Below, one piece after another: positions 17,535 through 25,889 of a stretch of DNA of 64,000 nt. Under the pieces are notes generated by a model. That model made no database searches, was not told the DNA's origin, and was given only the letters and a program-made list of their open reading frames with translations. Each line of letters starts with the position of its first letter. Position 1 is the first letter of the stretch. Source of the DNA: Solwaraspora sp. WMMD792. GTDB lineage: Bacteria; Actinomycetota; Actinomycetes; Mycobacteriales; Micromonosporaceae. The DNA is taken from positions 2,604,001-2,668,000 of the forward strand of contig NZ_JARUBH010000009.1 of NCBI RefSeq assembly GCF_029626105.1, written 5' to 3'. The position numbers and the translations under genes are program-made.

Positions 17535-18601
17535 CAGGCCACCAGCTCTTCCGTGCTCACGTCGTAGACCGCCGGGGTCCCGCCGATGTGCCGCAGCCCG
17601 ACCGGGGCGTCAGCGGCGAAACGGACAGTCGGTGGCATCCGAACCCGTAGGTCACGCTGGCCGCCGTGGTCGACCACGTAGATGATCTCGTCGCCCAGCC
17701 ACTCCGCCGAGACCACGCGGGCCGGGACCGAACGGTCCGCCCCTGGTTCGGTGACTTCCAGTGCCTCCGGCCGGACGCCTGCGACCAGGCGACGGTCGCG
17801 CCGCAGGCCCGGCGGTGGCGGGAGCACCAGTCCGCCCTGACTGCGCAGCTTCCCGTCGACCAGTTCCACCTCGATCAGGTTCATCGGCGGGGAGCCGATG
17901 AACGCGGCGCAGAAGAGGCTCGCCGGACGGTCGTAGACTTCCAGCGGCGTGCCGATCTGCTCGACGCGGCCCTTGTTCAGGATGGCGATTCGATGACCGA
18001 GCGACATTGCCTCGACCTGGTCGTGGGTGACGTAGACCATCGTCGCCCCCAGCTCCCCCTGCAGGTGCTTGATCTCGGTACGCATGTCCGCCCTCAGCTC
18101 CGCGTCCAGGTTGGTGAGAGGTTCGTCCATGAGGAATGCACGCGGCCGTCGGACCAGGGCGCGGGCAAGCGCGACACGCTGCTGCTCCCCGCCGGACAGC
18201 TGGCGCGGCCGTCGGTTCAGGAGTGGACCGAGCCGCATCAGCCGGGCGGCCTCGTCGACCCGCTCGCGCACCTCCGGCTTGGGTAGGCCCTCGGCCCGCA
18301 GTGGGAACGCCAGGTTGTCGCGGGTTCTCAGATGCGGGTAGAGAGCGTAGAACTGGAACACCATGGCGATGTCGCGCTCGGCGGGCGGCAGGTCGTTGAC
18401 CAGGGTGTCGCCGATGCGGATGTCGCCCGTCGTCTGCCTCTCCAGGCCGGCTACGGCCCGCAACGTGGTCGTCTTGCCGCAGCCCGAAGGACCGAGCATC
18501 ACGAACAGCTCGCCGTCGCCGATGGACAGATCCACGTGCTCGACCGCGACCGTCCCGTCCGGGTAGCGCTTGTGCAGCGCGGTCACCTCGATGCCCGCCA
18601 T
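17534..18601 (-). CDS. ABC importer ATPase (UgpC/MalK type), canonical
   Basis: A 355-residue ATPase of the sugar/polyol importer family with all canonical motifs: Walker A G-P-S-G-C-G-K-T, Q-loop F-Q-F-Y-A-L-Y-P, signature L-S-G-G-E-Q-Q-R, Walker B L-M-D-E-P and the H-loop Y-V-T-H-D-Q. The C-terminal third forms the OB-fold regulatory domain (A-G-V-R-P-E near 270). It overlaps both the permease gene upstream and the second ATPase downstream by one base, so equal expression is likely. It is expected to sit on the cytoplasmic face of the two permeases and pair with the Asn-containing ATPase. Confidence 0.94.
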   Translation of the reverse strand: MAGIEVTALHKRYPDGTVAVEHVDLSIGDGELFVMLGPSGCGKTTTLRAVAGLERQTTGDIRIGDTLVNDLPPAERDIAMVFQFYALYPHLRTRDNLAFPLRAEGLPKPEVRERVDEAARLMRLGPLLNRRPRQLSGGEQQRVALARALVRRPRAFLMDEPLTNLDAELRADMRTEIKHLQGELGATMVYVTHDQVEAMSLGHRIAILNKGRVEQIGTPLEVYDRPASLFCAAFIGSPPMNLIEVELVDGKLRSQGGLVLPPPPGLRRDRRLVAGVRPEALEVTEPGADRSVPARVVSAEWLGDEIIYVVDHGGQRDLRVRMPPTVRFAADAPVGLRHIGGTPAVYDVSTEELVA

Positions 18602-19512
18602 CAGCGTCGCACCGCCCCGAGCGTCACACCGGCGACGAGGTGCTTACGCACCAGGTAGGCGAAGACGAGCACCGGCAGGGCGAACACCACGGAGGCAGCA
18701 GCCACCAGCCCCCAGTCCACAGTGGTTCCGCCGATGAGGCCCGCGATGGCGGGCGGGGCGGTCCGTACGCCGTCGCTGGAGGTAAGGAAGATGGCGAACA
18801 CGAACTCGTTCCAGGAGAAGATGAGCGCGAAGACCGCTGTCGCGGCGATGCCGGGCACGAGCAGAGGAAGCGTGAACCGCCAGAACGCTTGCAACCTGGT
18901 GTAGCCGTCGAGCATGGCGGCATCCTCGTACTCCGCGGGCACCTCGTCGACGAATCCCTTCATCATCCAGATGGTGAACGGGAGGTTGAACGCGGCGTAG
19001 ATGAGGATCAGTCCGAGCTTGGTGTCGATGAGTCCGACCTGGCGATACATCAGAAAAATCGGGACAACGACCACCACGGGCGGCATGAAGCGGGTGGACA
19101 GGATGAAGAAGAGTTGGTCCTTCTTGGCCTTCACGGCGAAGCGTGAGTAGGCCCAGGCTGCCGGGACGCCCAGGACGGTGGCCAGCACCGTGGAGACCCC
19201 GGCGACGACGATGGAGTTGAGGAACGCGACGGACAAGGATGAGCGACCGCCGGCCGAGCCGACGAACACGTCCTTGAAGTGGTCCATGGTGACCGTGAAG
19301 CCAAGAAACTTGGCTGGGATCGCGTAGACGTCCCGGTTTTCCTTGATGGACGTCTCGATCATCCACAGCACCGGAAAGAGCATCACGACGGCCAGCACGG
19401 CCAGCAGCGCGACCTCCAGCACCGAGCGGCCCCGGCCGCGAAAACGGCGCGCTGGGGGCGGGTTGTCCCGGGCAGGACCTGTGGACACGGCCTCGTCGAC
19501 GGAGACGGCCAT
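18601..19512 (-). CDS. ABC importer permease, MalG/UgpE-like
   Basis: A 303-residue inner-membrane permease with six predicted helices and the EAA-loop of binding-protein-dependent importers (E-Y-E-D-A-A-M-L-D-G-Y near residue 195, G followed by P-L-L-V-P-G). The N-terminus is a short cytoplasmic Arg-rich segment before the first helix (V-L-E-V-A-L-L-A-V-L). It overlaps the partner permease and the canonical ATPase by one base each. It forms half of the substrate channel. Confidence 0.93.
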   Translation of the reverse strand: MAVSVDEAVSTGPARDNPPPARRFRGRGRSVLEVALLAVLAVVMLFPVLWMIETSIKENRDVYAIPAKFLGFTVTMDHFKDVFVGSAGGRSSLSVAFLNSIVVAGVSTVLATVLGVPAAWAYSRFAVKAKKDQLFFILSTRFMPPVVVVVPIFLMYRQVGLIDTKLGLILIYAAFNLPFTIWMMKGFVDEVPAEYEDAAMLDGYTRLQAFWRFTLPLLVPGIAATAVFALIFSWNEFVFAIFLTSSDGVRTAPPAIAGLIGGTTVDWGLVAAASVVFALPVLVFAYLVRKHLVAGVTLGAVRR

Positions 19513-20462
19513 CAGTCCTCCTTGAGCTTGTTTAGGTAGCGCAGGTAGAACTGCGTGAGGACGATGACGACGAGGACCATGAGGATCCCGTACGCCGATG
19601 CGGTTCCGGTGTTGAAGCCCAGGAACGCGACCTTGTAGACGTGGAACGACAACGTCTCGGTGGAGACACCCGGACCTCCGCTAGTGAGGATGTAGACGAG
19701 GTCGAACAGCCGGAAGGCCTCGATGGCCCGGAACAACACGGCGATGAGGAGCAGCGGCCATACCAGCGGAAGAGTGATGTGGCGAAACCGGAACCACTCG
19801 GACGCCCGGTCGATCGAGGCGGCCTCGTACAAGTACTTGGGGACCGCGGTAAGGCCGGCAAGTGCGATGAGCATGATGAACGGCGTCCATTGCCAGGTGT
19901 CGACCAGGATCAGGGAGAACAGTGCGGTTCGCTGCTGGGTCAGCCACTCCACCTGCCCCAGACCGACCGAGCCGAGCATGCTGTTGATCACGCCGAACTG
20001 CGTGTCGAGCATGAATCGCCAGAACAGCCCGACCACGACCGGCGACAGCATCATCGGAACCAGGAACAGAGTTGTCAGCAGTCCCCGCCCGTGCGTGCGC
20101 CGTGAGATCAGGTACGCGATGGCGAAACCGAGCACGGTCTGCAGGGTGACCGCACCGACGACATAGATCAACGTCGTCAAGGCCCGCTGGTGGACCTGCG
20201 ACGAAGTCAGGACGGCGGTGTAGTTCCCGAACCAGATGAAATGGGCGGGCCCCCCGCGAGTGGCCGAGTAGTCGGTGAACGACAGGTACAACGCCCACAG
20301 CAACGGGAACACCGACATCGCGAGCAGCAGCAGCAAGGCGGGTGCGATGAAGGCCACGGCGAGCCCGCGGTCACTCAACCGGCGGGACCACCCCGGTGCA
20401 GGTGGCGTCGCAGATGCCACCTGCACCGGGCGGTCGGTCGTCAGAGGGGCGGAGTCACTCAC
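19512..20462 (-). CDS. ABC importer permease, MalF/UgpA-like
   Basis: A 316-residue permease, the partner of the MalG-like subunit. Six helices are visible, beginning with A-V-A-F-I-A-P-A-L-L-L-L-L, and the EAA-loop reads L-Y-E-A-A-S-I-D-R-A-S near residue 215. The GTG at 20462 overlaps the stop of the binding-protein gene (GTGA); a start at 20738 would add about 90 Arg-rich residues lying in the wrong frame of the binding-protein gene and is rejected. It forms the other half of the channel. Confidence 0.92.
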   Translation of the reverse strand: MSDSAPLTTDRPVQVASATPPAPGWSRRLSDRGLAVAFIAPALLLLLAMSVFPLLWALYLSFTDYSATRGGPAHFIWFGNYTAVLTSSQVHQRALTTLIYVVGAVTLQTVLGFAIAYLISRRTHGRGLLTTLFLVPMMLSPVVVGLFWRFMLDTQFGVINSMLGSVGLGQVEWLTQQRTALFSLILVDTWQWTPFIMLIALAGLTAVPKYLYEAASIDRASEWFRFRHITLPLVWPLLLIAVLFRAIEAFRLFDLVYILTSGGPGVSTETLSFHVYKVAFLGFNTGTASAYGILMVLVVIVLTQFYLRYLNKLKED

Positions 20463-21886
20463 AGTCCGCCGCCACCCTCGCGGCTGCTGGAGTCGAGCAC
20501 GCTCTGCTGCTCCCTGGCGATGTCGTCGAGCGCCTCCCTCGGCGTCTTCACGCCGTTGAGAGCCGCGTTCACGTTGGTGTTCTCGATGTCGACGAGGCGC
20601 GCGTACTCGGGCACGTTCCACATGTCCCGCATCCGTGAAACCGAGTCGGTGTACACCTGGTTGAACGGCTGGGCATCGAGGAACTCGGGCGACTCCAGGG
20701 CGTCCGTGCGCGATGGCACACCACCGGCCGAGGCCCACTTCTTCTGAATCTCAGCCTGCTCGAACCACTTCATGAAGTTCAGGGCCTCCGCCTGGTTCGC
20801 CTCGGAGGCGTAGGCCGACACGTGCATCCCCATGCCGCCGAGGGGCACCAGGTTCGTCTTCTGGGCCGGCAGGGTGGCAAAACCCAGCTTGTCGAGAATC
20901 TCCTCGCGCGAGGTGCCGAGGGTCGACTGCTCCGGGTCAAGCAGGCCGCCGCTCGCGGCGATCCAGTTGAACGCGATGCATGCCTTGCCCTGGGCGACCG
21001 CCGCGTTGACCTCGTCGATGAACCAGTTACCGGAACCCTTGGCGGTCAACGGCTTCATCTTGTTGACGAGGACGTCCATCGCCTCGTGCCCCGCCTCGTC
21101 GTTGAGGACGCCCTCGATCTTGCGCTCCTTGGCGTTCCAGAGGTTGCCGCCGTAGACGCCGTTGACCGTGTTGTACGTTACGGCTGCGGCGTCGGAGCCG
21201 TTGGCCTGGTGGAAAGCCAGCCCGCTGACGCCAGGGTTGTCCGCCTGGCACTTCTCGGCGACCGAGATCATCTCATCCCAGGTCTCCGGTGGCTCGTCGC
21301 CGATCAGATCCTTGCGGTAGATCATCGTCCAGGTGTCGCCGAGCAGCGGCAGGCCGTACAGGCTGGCGTTTTCGTCGCGCTGGCCGGTCTCCGCCTGGGG
21401 GAACTGGCCGTAGGCCGCCAGGAGGTACGGGTCGTATGCCTCGACGTCGATGTTCTCGTTGACGAAGTCGGTGATGTCGAGGATGTTGCCGTTCGTCACG
21501 GCCTCGCCGATGTGTTGCGAATCCAGGATGGCGATGTCGAAGTCGGTCTTGCGCGCGGCGAACTGGGTGAACATCGCGTCGTGCCAGTTCGCGTTCGGTA
21601 CGGTGTTGACCTTGATGGTCACGTTCGGCCGCTCGTTTGTGTACTCCTCGTTCGCGAAGTCTTCCAGCGCCTGAGCGGGCGGCCAGTCGAACCAGATGAA
21701 GCTGAGGGTCAGCGGGTCCTCGGTGAGCGTCGGGATGGTCGCCGGCGCCTTCGGGGCGTTCCCCTGCCCGCCGTCGTCCTGGCCGCCGCAGGCCGCCACC
21801 ATCGTGGCGACCAGCACGGCTGCCGTCGCCATCCGAGCCTTTCGCCCGGTAAAGGCGAGTCGTCCGGTTTGCTGCTGATATCGCAT
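20459..21886 (-). CDS. ABC importer substrate-binding lipoprotein
   Basis: A 475-residue extracellular solute-binding protein, family 1. A twin-basic region and hydrophobic segment lead to a lipobox M-V-A-A-C-G-G with the acylated Cys near residue 33, so it is anchored on the outer face of the membrane. The mature part has the sugar-binding-protein fold (F-D-I-A-I-L-D near 115, Y-G-L-P-L-L-G-D-T near 175, F-M-K-W-F near 375). First gene of the minus-strand importer operon, divergent from the GntR regulator. The ligand is not readable from sequence; the downstream alcohol and aldehyde dehydrogenases suggest a polyol or similar alcohol. Confidence 0.93.
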   Translation of the reverse strand: MRYQQQTGRLAFTGRKARMATAAVLVATMVAACGGQDDGGQGNAPKAPATIPTLTEDPLTLSFIWFDWPPAQALEDFANEEYTNERPNVTIKVNTVPNANWHDAMFTQFAARKTDFDIAILDSQHIGEAVTNGNILDITDFVNENIDVEAYDPYLLAAYGQFPQAETGQRDENASLYGLPLLGDTWTMIYRKDLIGDEPPETWDEMISVAEKCQADNPGVSGLAFHQANGSDAAAVTYNTVNGVYGGNLWNAKERKIEGVLNDEAGHEAMDVLVNKMKPLTAKGSGNWFIDEVNAAVAQGKACIAFNWIAASGGLLDPEQSTLGTSREEILDKLGFATLPAQKTNLVPLGGMGMHVSAYASEANQAEALNFMKWFEQAEIQKKWASAGGVPSRTDALESPEFLDAQPFNQVYTDSVSRMRDMWNVPEYARLVDIENTNVNAALNGVKTPREALDDIAREQQSVLDSSSREGGGGL

Positions 21887-22275
21887 CTTATTGCCTGCTT
21901 TCTAAGAGGGGACTTCTGGAGCCCTGCCGCATGCTTCGCCGAGCAGTCGCTGCGTTGTTCAGGCGTGTTGCCGTGCTGTCGCGGGGGACGACCCGCAGAC
22001 CGGCGCCACGAGTACGCCGCGACGTACCGGGGTCATGCAGCCGAGAAGTCCTTCGGTCCTGGTGCGGCCCGGTGGCGAACCGAGCAGGGTGCCGAGCATG
22101 CTCATGGAAACTTCAGATGATCGAAGTAGGGCGCTGGCAGGCGGTTCGGCGATGATGCAGGATGCCAGCCTCCGTCACCGTTCCTATACGATTTGGGGGA
22201 CGGCGTCAGCATGCAGGAGCGTCGCGACCGATGTCAACAGGTTCGCGGAGACGCGAGAAGGGACCTCACGTCACG
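21887..22275. other. Divergent intergenic region, importer operon and GntR gene
   Basis: About 390 bp without a convincing gene. It must hold both promoters and, by family habit, the operator of the GntR protein. An AT-rich patch at 22183-22194 (cctatacgattt) contains a TACGAT hexamer that could be a -10 element for the regulator. I did not find a clean palindromic operator by eye. Confidence 0.5.
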
Positions 22276-23019
22276 ATGGACGACGGAGCGATGACCGCGC
22301 GGGGCCGCGGAGCCATGACGGGCGGAGTGCCGCCGGAACGATCTCGCGGCCGGCTTGCCGACGAGGTGTACGACACGCTGCTCGGACAGCTGATGTCACT
22401 ACGGATCGAGCCTGGCTCCCGCGTCACGATCGACGTCCTGGCGCGAGAGCTGGGGGTCTCGCAGACGCCGATCCGAGACGCGCTGAACCGCATGGAGGCC
22501 GAGGGCCTGGTCGTGCGGGTGCCACATGCCGGCTACCGCATTCCACCTCAAATCACCCGGCACCGATTCGAGGACATGCTCGAGATCCGCCTGCTTCTCG
22601 AGCCGGCAGCGGCGCGCAGATCCGCTGAACGCGCGACCTCGGAGCAGGTGGTCGGCCTGCAACGGATGCTGGAGGAGATGGCCGAGCTGGAGGGGGGCAA
22701 CGGGCGCATGGCCTACGGCGCCTTCGGGCTACGCGACGCCGCTTTTCACGATCTCGTCGCCCTGAGCGCGGGGAACCAGGTCATCCGCGAAGCGCTCGCT
22801 CGCCTGCACACCCACGTGCACCTGTTCCGACTGCTCCACGACACCCAGGTCACTCACCTGGCCATGGCCGAGCACGAAGAAGTTCTGGCCGCGATCGCCG
22901 CGCGTGACCCCGACGCCGCCGCCTACGCCATGCGTCGGCACATCCTGCTGTCCGGCGAGCGGTTCCGACGACTGTTCGACGAGGCCAAGGCCGCGGACGG
23001 GATGGCGATGAAGGCTTGA
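22276..23019 (+). CDS. GntR-family (FadR/FCD subfamily) transcriptional regulator
   Basis: A regulator of about 247 residues. A winged helix-turn-helix lies at about 17-85 (L-A-D-E-V-Y-D-T-L-L, S-R-V-T-I-D-V-L-A-R-E-L-G-V-S-Q-T-P-I-R-D-A-L), followed by an all-helical FCD effector domain whose metal/ligand residues fall in E-I-R-L-L-L-E-P, F-H-D-L-V and the last helices (H-E-E-V-L-A-A-I). The ATG at 22276 is chosen among several in-frame starts (22162, 22291, 22315) as the first close to the domain. It is divergent from the ABC importer and probably controls it in response to the substrate or a metabolite. Confidence 0.9.
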   Translation: MDDGAMTARGRGAMTGGVPPERSRGRLADEVYDTLLGQLMSLRIEPGSRVTIDVLARELGVSQTPIRDALNRMEAEGLVVRVPHAGYRIPPQITRHRFEDMLEIRLLLEPAAARRSAERATSEQVVGLQRMLEEMAELEGGNGRMAYGAFGLRDAAFHDLVALSAGNQVIREALARLHTHVHLFRLLHDTQVTHLAMAEHEEVLAAIAARDPDAAAYAMRRHILLSGERFRRLFDEAKAADGMAMKA

Positions 23020-23049
23020 CGGGCGGGCCGGGCCGAGGAATGCTAGCTC

Positions 23050-23075
23050 AAATCGGATCGGATCGGATCGGATTT
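23050..23075 (+). repeat. Four tandem TCGGA pentamers flanked by AAA and TTT
   Basis: Four exact copies of tcgga at 23053-23072, with aaa before and ttt after, in the gap between the GntR gene and the DJ-1 gene. It places a GATC every 5 bp. It may be a slippage-prone spacer or a regulator site; only the repeat itself is seen. Confidence 0.85.
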
Positions 23076-23114
23076 GATCTGCCTCATGCAGCCCCACGAT
23101 GCGAGGAGAAGCAG

Positions 23115-23684
23115 GTGCCCAGAGCACTGCTCCTGACCGGCGACGCCGCCGAGGAGCTCGACACCATGTACCCCTACTACCGCGTACAGGAGGGCGGCTG
23201 GGACGTCGACGTCTCGTCACGGACGATGCGTGACATACAGCTGGTCATCCACGAGTTCGACCCCAACTCCGACGCCTACGTGGAGAAGAACGGCCGGAAG
23301 CTGCCGGTCGACGTGCCCTGGGCCGAGGTCGACGTCGAACGCTATGACGCCCTCATCATCCCCGGGGGACGTGCCCCCGAGTGGATCCGGGTCGACGCCG
23401 ACGTCAGGCGCATCACCGAGCACTTCTTCGCGCGTGACCTCCCGATCGCGCTGGTGTGCCACGGCGCGCAGGTGCCAGCGGTGTACGGGCTGCTCAAGGG
23501 TCGAAGGACGGCGTGTTTCCCACCCATCACCGGGGACATGGAGAACGCGGGCGCGACGGTCGTCGACGCTCCCGACGTCGTGGACGGCAACCTCGTCTCC
23601 TGCCGCGGGTGGCCCGACATGCCGCAATTCGGCAGGGCGATGATGGAGCTCTTCTCGAAGTCCGTCAAGCCCGCATCGGCATGA
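23115..23684 (+). CDS. DJ-1/PfpI family protein
   Basis: A 189-residue protein of the DJ-1/PfpI superfamily (glyoxalase III, deglycase, protease-like or cyanide-hydratase-like members). The nucleophile elbow reads A-L-V-C-H-G-A-Q, with Cys followed by His as in PfpI, and an earlier I-I-P-G-G-R-A-P-E-W turn carries the conserved Glu region. The GTG at 23115 follows a GAGGAGAAG ribosome site; a start at 23016 would overlap the regulator and add unrelated residues. It sits between the GntR gene and the alpha/beta hydrolase and is probably co-regulated with the catabolic genes. Confidence 0.87.
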   Translation: MPRALLLTGDAAEELDTMYPYYRVQEGGWDVDVSSRTMRDIQLVIHEFDPNSDAYVEKNGRKLPVDVPWAEVDVERYDALIIPGGRAPEWIRVDADVRRITEHFFARDLPIALVCHGAQVPAVYGLLKGRRTACFPPITGDMENAGATVVDAPDVVDGNLVSCRGWPDMPQFGRAMMELFSKSVKPASA

Positions 23685-23703
23685 GCGCACCTGGCCGGCA
23701 CCG

Positions 23704-24588
23704 GTGACGGCACCTCGGACCGTCACAGTCGGCGGCTCCCCCGTCCACGTCCTGGAGAGCGGCACCGGGCCCGCAGTGCTGATGCTGCACGGCTCCGGAC
23801 CCGGCACGACCGGGTCCGGAGCGTGGGCAACGACGGCGCAGGCGCTGGGTGCATCCTGGCACTTTGTGGCTCCTGACCAGGCGGGATTCGGCCGTACCCC
23901 CATCCCGGCGGGCTCCCGAGGTGGGCTCCGGCTGTGGACGGAGCAGGCCGCGGGCCTGATGGATGCTCTCGGTATCGAGTCCTATGCCGTGGTGGGTCAC
24001 TCCATGGGCGGTGCCGTGGCGCTGGCGTTGGCAGCCGCGCGCCCCCAGCAGGTCACCCGTGTCGTGGCGGTCTCGACGATGGGCGCCCCAGGGGCGCCCC
24101 TCTCCGCCGACCTCGAGGCTATCTGGGCCGCCCCCGCCGGCCCGCTCGGAGCACGAGACATGCTGAGCCGTCTCGTCCTCGACCAGGCGCTCGTGACCGA
24201 GTCGGCCATCGCTGCCCGAGCGGCTGCGATGCGGGCGGGTGCGGCCGCATTCGCGTCGTTGTTCCCTCCGCCTAGGGCGCGGTGGGCCGACGAGCTCGCC
24301 CTCTCGGCGCAGGCGCTGGCGGAGGTCCGCGCGCCGGTGCTGCTCGTCCACGGCGCCGAGGACCGAGTCACCCCGCTCGCGACGGCAGCCCTGCCCCTAC
24401 TCGAACACCTGGCCGATGTCCGTCTGCACGTGCTCGGCCGATGCGGGCACGTGCCGGCGATCGAGCACCCGCTCGAGTTCCGGCAACTACTGTCATCCTT
24501 CCTCCGGGATGAACGACATACGGTCCGGGACGTAGCCGGCCGGGTTGGCGGCGTCCAGCGGGAGAGCGCGGATGGCGCAGTGGGCTAG
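23704..24588 (+). CDS. Alpha/beta hydrolase, meta-cleavage-product-hydrolase-like
   Basis: A 294-residue alpha/beta hydrolase resembling BphD/MhpC-type C-C bond hydrolases: the oxyanion region is L-H-G-S-G-P-G-T-T-G, the nucleophile elbow G-H-S-M-G-G, the acid lies in H-G-A-E-D-R-V-T-P and the base in G-R-C-G-H-V-P-A-I-E-H-P. The last 25 residues after the His region look non-homologous. GTG start 20 bp after the DJ-1 gene. It would hydrolyse a ring-fission product, ester or lactone; the substrate is unknown. Convergent with the antiporter gene. Confidence 0.87.
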   Translation: MTAPRTVTVGGSPVHVLESGTGPAVLMLHGSGPGTTGSGAWATTAQALGASWHFVAPDQAGFGRTPIPAGSRGGLRLWTEQAAGLMDALGIESYAVVGHSMGGAVALALAAARPQQVTRVVAVSTMGAPGAPLSADLEAIWAAPAGPLGARDMLSRLVLDQALVTESAIAARAAAMRAGAAAFASLFPPPRARWADELALSAQALAEVRAPVLLVHGAEDRVTPLATAALPLLEHLADVRLHVLGRCGHVPAIEHPLEFRQLLSSFLRDERHTVRDVAGRVGGVQRESADGAVG

Positions 24589-24611
24589 GGAGGTGATCCA
24601 CCGCCCGATAT

Positions 24612-25844
24612 CTACGAGGCCGGCTCCAGTCTCGCCGCACGGGCACCGGCATGACGGTCGACGGCCCACAGCAGAGGGCCGCTGAGACCGGTGGTGATCA
24701 ACGCCATGACGATCAACGCCAGGAACAGGCCGGGAGCGAGGATGCCCGCGCTGTAACCGGCCTGGAGAACGGCGATCTCCGTGAGGCCGCGCGTGTTCAT
24801 CAGTGCCGCGAGCTTGAGACTCGCGAGTCGCGACTGCGCCCCCAGGCGGGCACCCGCATAACTGCCCGCCAGTTTCGAGACGATCGCAAGGACGGTCGCG
24901 ATGACGATCGCCTGCCAGGAGACGATGTTCGGCACGCCGGCCGCCAGCGCCGCTCCGGTGAGGGTGAACATGACCGGGAGCAGCAGGCGGCCGAGCCGGC
25001 CCAGTTGGTGACTCACCCGCCCCCAGGCCCCGTCGCCGGGAAGGGCGAAGCCCACCAGGACAGCCCCGAAGATCTCGGTGAGACCGAGCCCTCCGGTGCT
25101 CCGCGAAGCGGCGTAGGCGATGACAGCGACCAAGATCATGGCCGCGTACGGGTAGCGGTTCGCGAGCGTTTGGAGTGCCTTGGTCCGGGCGATCCACCGG
25201 ACCACCAGCACCGCTGGAATACCGCAGAGGAGTACGGCGACCGCTCTGACGGCGCCGTCCCGTCCGGTGGCGAGACCGATAGCGACGGCCAGCAACACCC
25301 AGGTGACCGCGTCGATGGTCACGGCTGAGGTCATCGCGAGCCGGCCGATCTCGGTGTTCTCCATTCGCCGGTCCCGCAGGATGCCTGCGAGCACCGGGAC
25401 CGCCGTGACCGCCAGCGAGACAGCCAGCATGAGTGTCAACGCGGTGGGCGACGCCTCCCCTCGGAGGTCGGGGCCGCCGACCGTCAACACCCAGGCCGCG
25501 AGCAGTACGCCGGACACCATGGCCGGTAGGGTGGACCCCGCCGACAACCAGGCCACGGCTCGACTGGAGAGCCGTCCGCCACCCTGCCGAATGCCATGGG
25601 CGGCGCTCACCAGGAACAGGGCGAGACCGAAGTGGCCCAGAAACTCGAGCACCTCCCGCCCGGGAGTCTCCGGCGCGCCCCAGCCCACCTGTGACACCAG
25701 CACTCCGCCCAGCAGCAGGCAGCCGGCGATCTCAAGGACGATCTCCGGCTGTCTGAGCCTCCCCGCCAGCCAGCGCCCCACCGCCGCGGTAACCAGCACG
25801 CCGGCCAGAACGAGCGCCAGCGTGCCAGCTATGAGCGCGTCCAA
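24612..25844 (-). CDS. Cation/proton antiporter, CPA2 (KefB/GerN-like)
   Basis: A 410-residue membrane protein with about 12 hydrophobic helices of the Na+/H+ exchanger fold. Conserved features include L-G-H-F-G-L-A-L-F-L near residue 70, the A-V-T-A-V-P-V-L-A segment around 145, a buried Asp in V-T-I-D-A-V-T, and N-T-R-G-L-T-E near 345. The start is TTG at 25844, supported by an AGGGAG site 6 nt upstream. Such antiporters often accompany NRPS and PKS clusters, where they may aid export or ion balance, but no direct link to either cluster is visible. Confidence 0.9.
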   Translation of the reverse strand: MDALIAGTLALVLAGVLVTAAVGRWLAGRLRQPEIVLEIAGCLLLGGVLVSQVGWGAPETPGREVLEFLGHFGLALFLVSAAHGIRQGGGRLSSRAVAWLSAGSTLPAMVSGVLLAAWVLTVGGPDLRGEASPTALTLMLAVSLAVTAVPVLAGILRDRRMENTEIGRLAMTSAVTIDAVTWVLLAVAIGLATGRDGAVRAVAVLLCGIPAVLVVRWIARTKALQTLANRYPYAAMILVAVIAYAASRSTGGLGLTEIFGAVLVGFALPGDGAWGRVSHQLGRLGRLLLPVMFTLTGAALAAGVPNIVSWQAIVIATVLAIVSKLAGSYAGARLGAQSRLASLKLAALMNTRGLTEIAVLQAGYSAGILAPGLFLALIVMALITTGLSGPLLWAVDRHAGARAARLEPAS

Positions 25845-25850
25845 CCGCGC

Positions 25851-25856
25851 CTCCCT
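25851..25856 (-). promoter_or_regulatory. Ribosome binding site supporting a TTG start
   Basis: AGGGAG on the minus strand, six bases before the TTG at 25844. It supports this rare start codon for the antiporter. Confidence 0.7.
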
Positions 25857-25889
25857 ATCGGAGTGTCCACTGCGGTCGACTTCGTCTGT

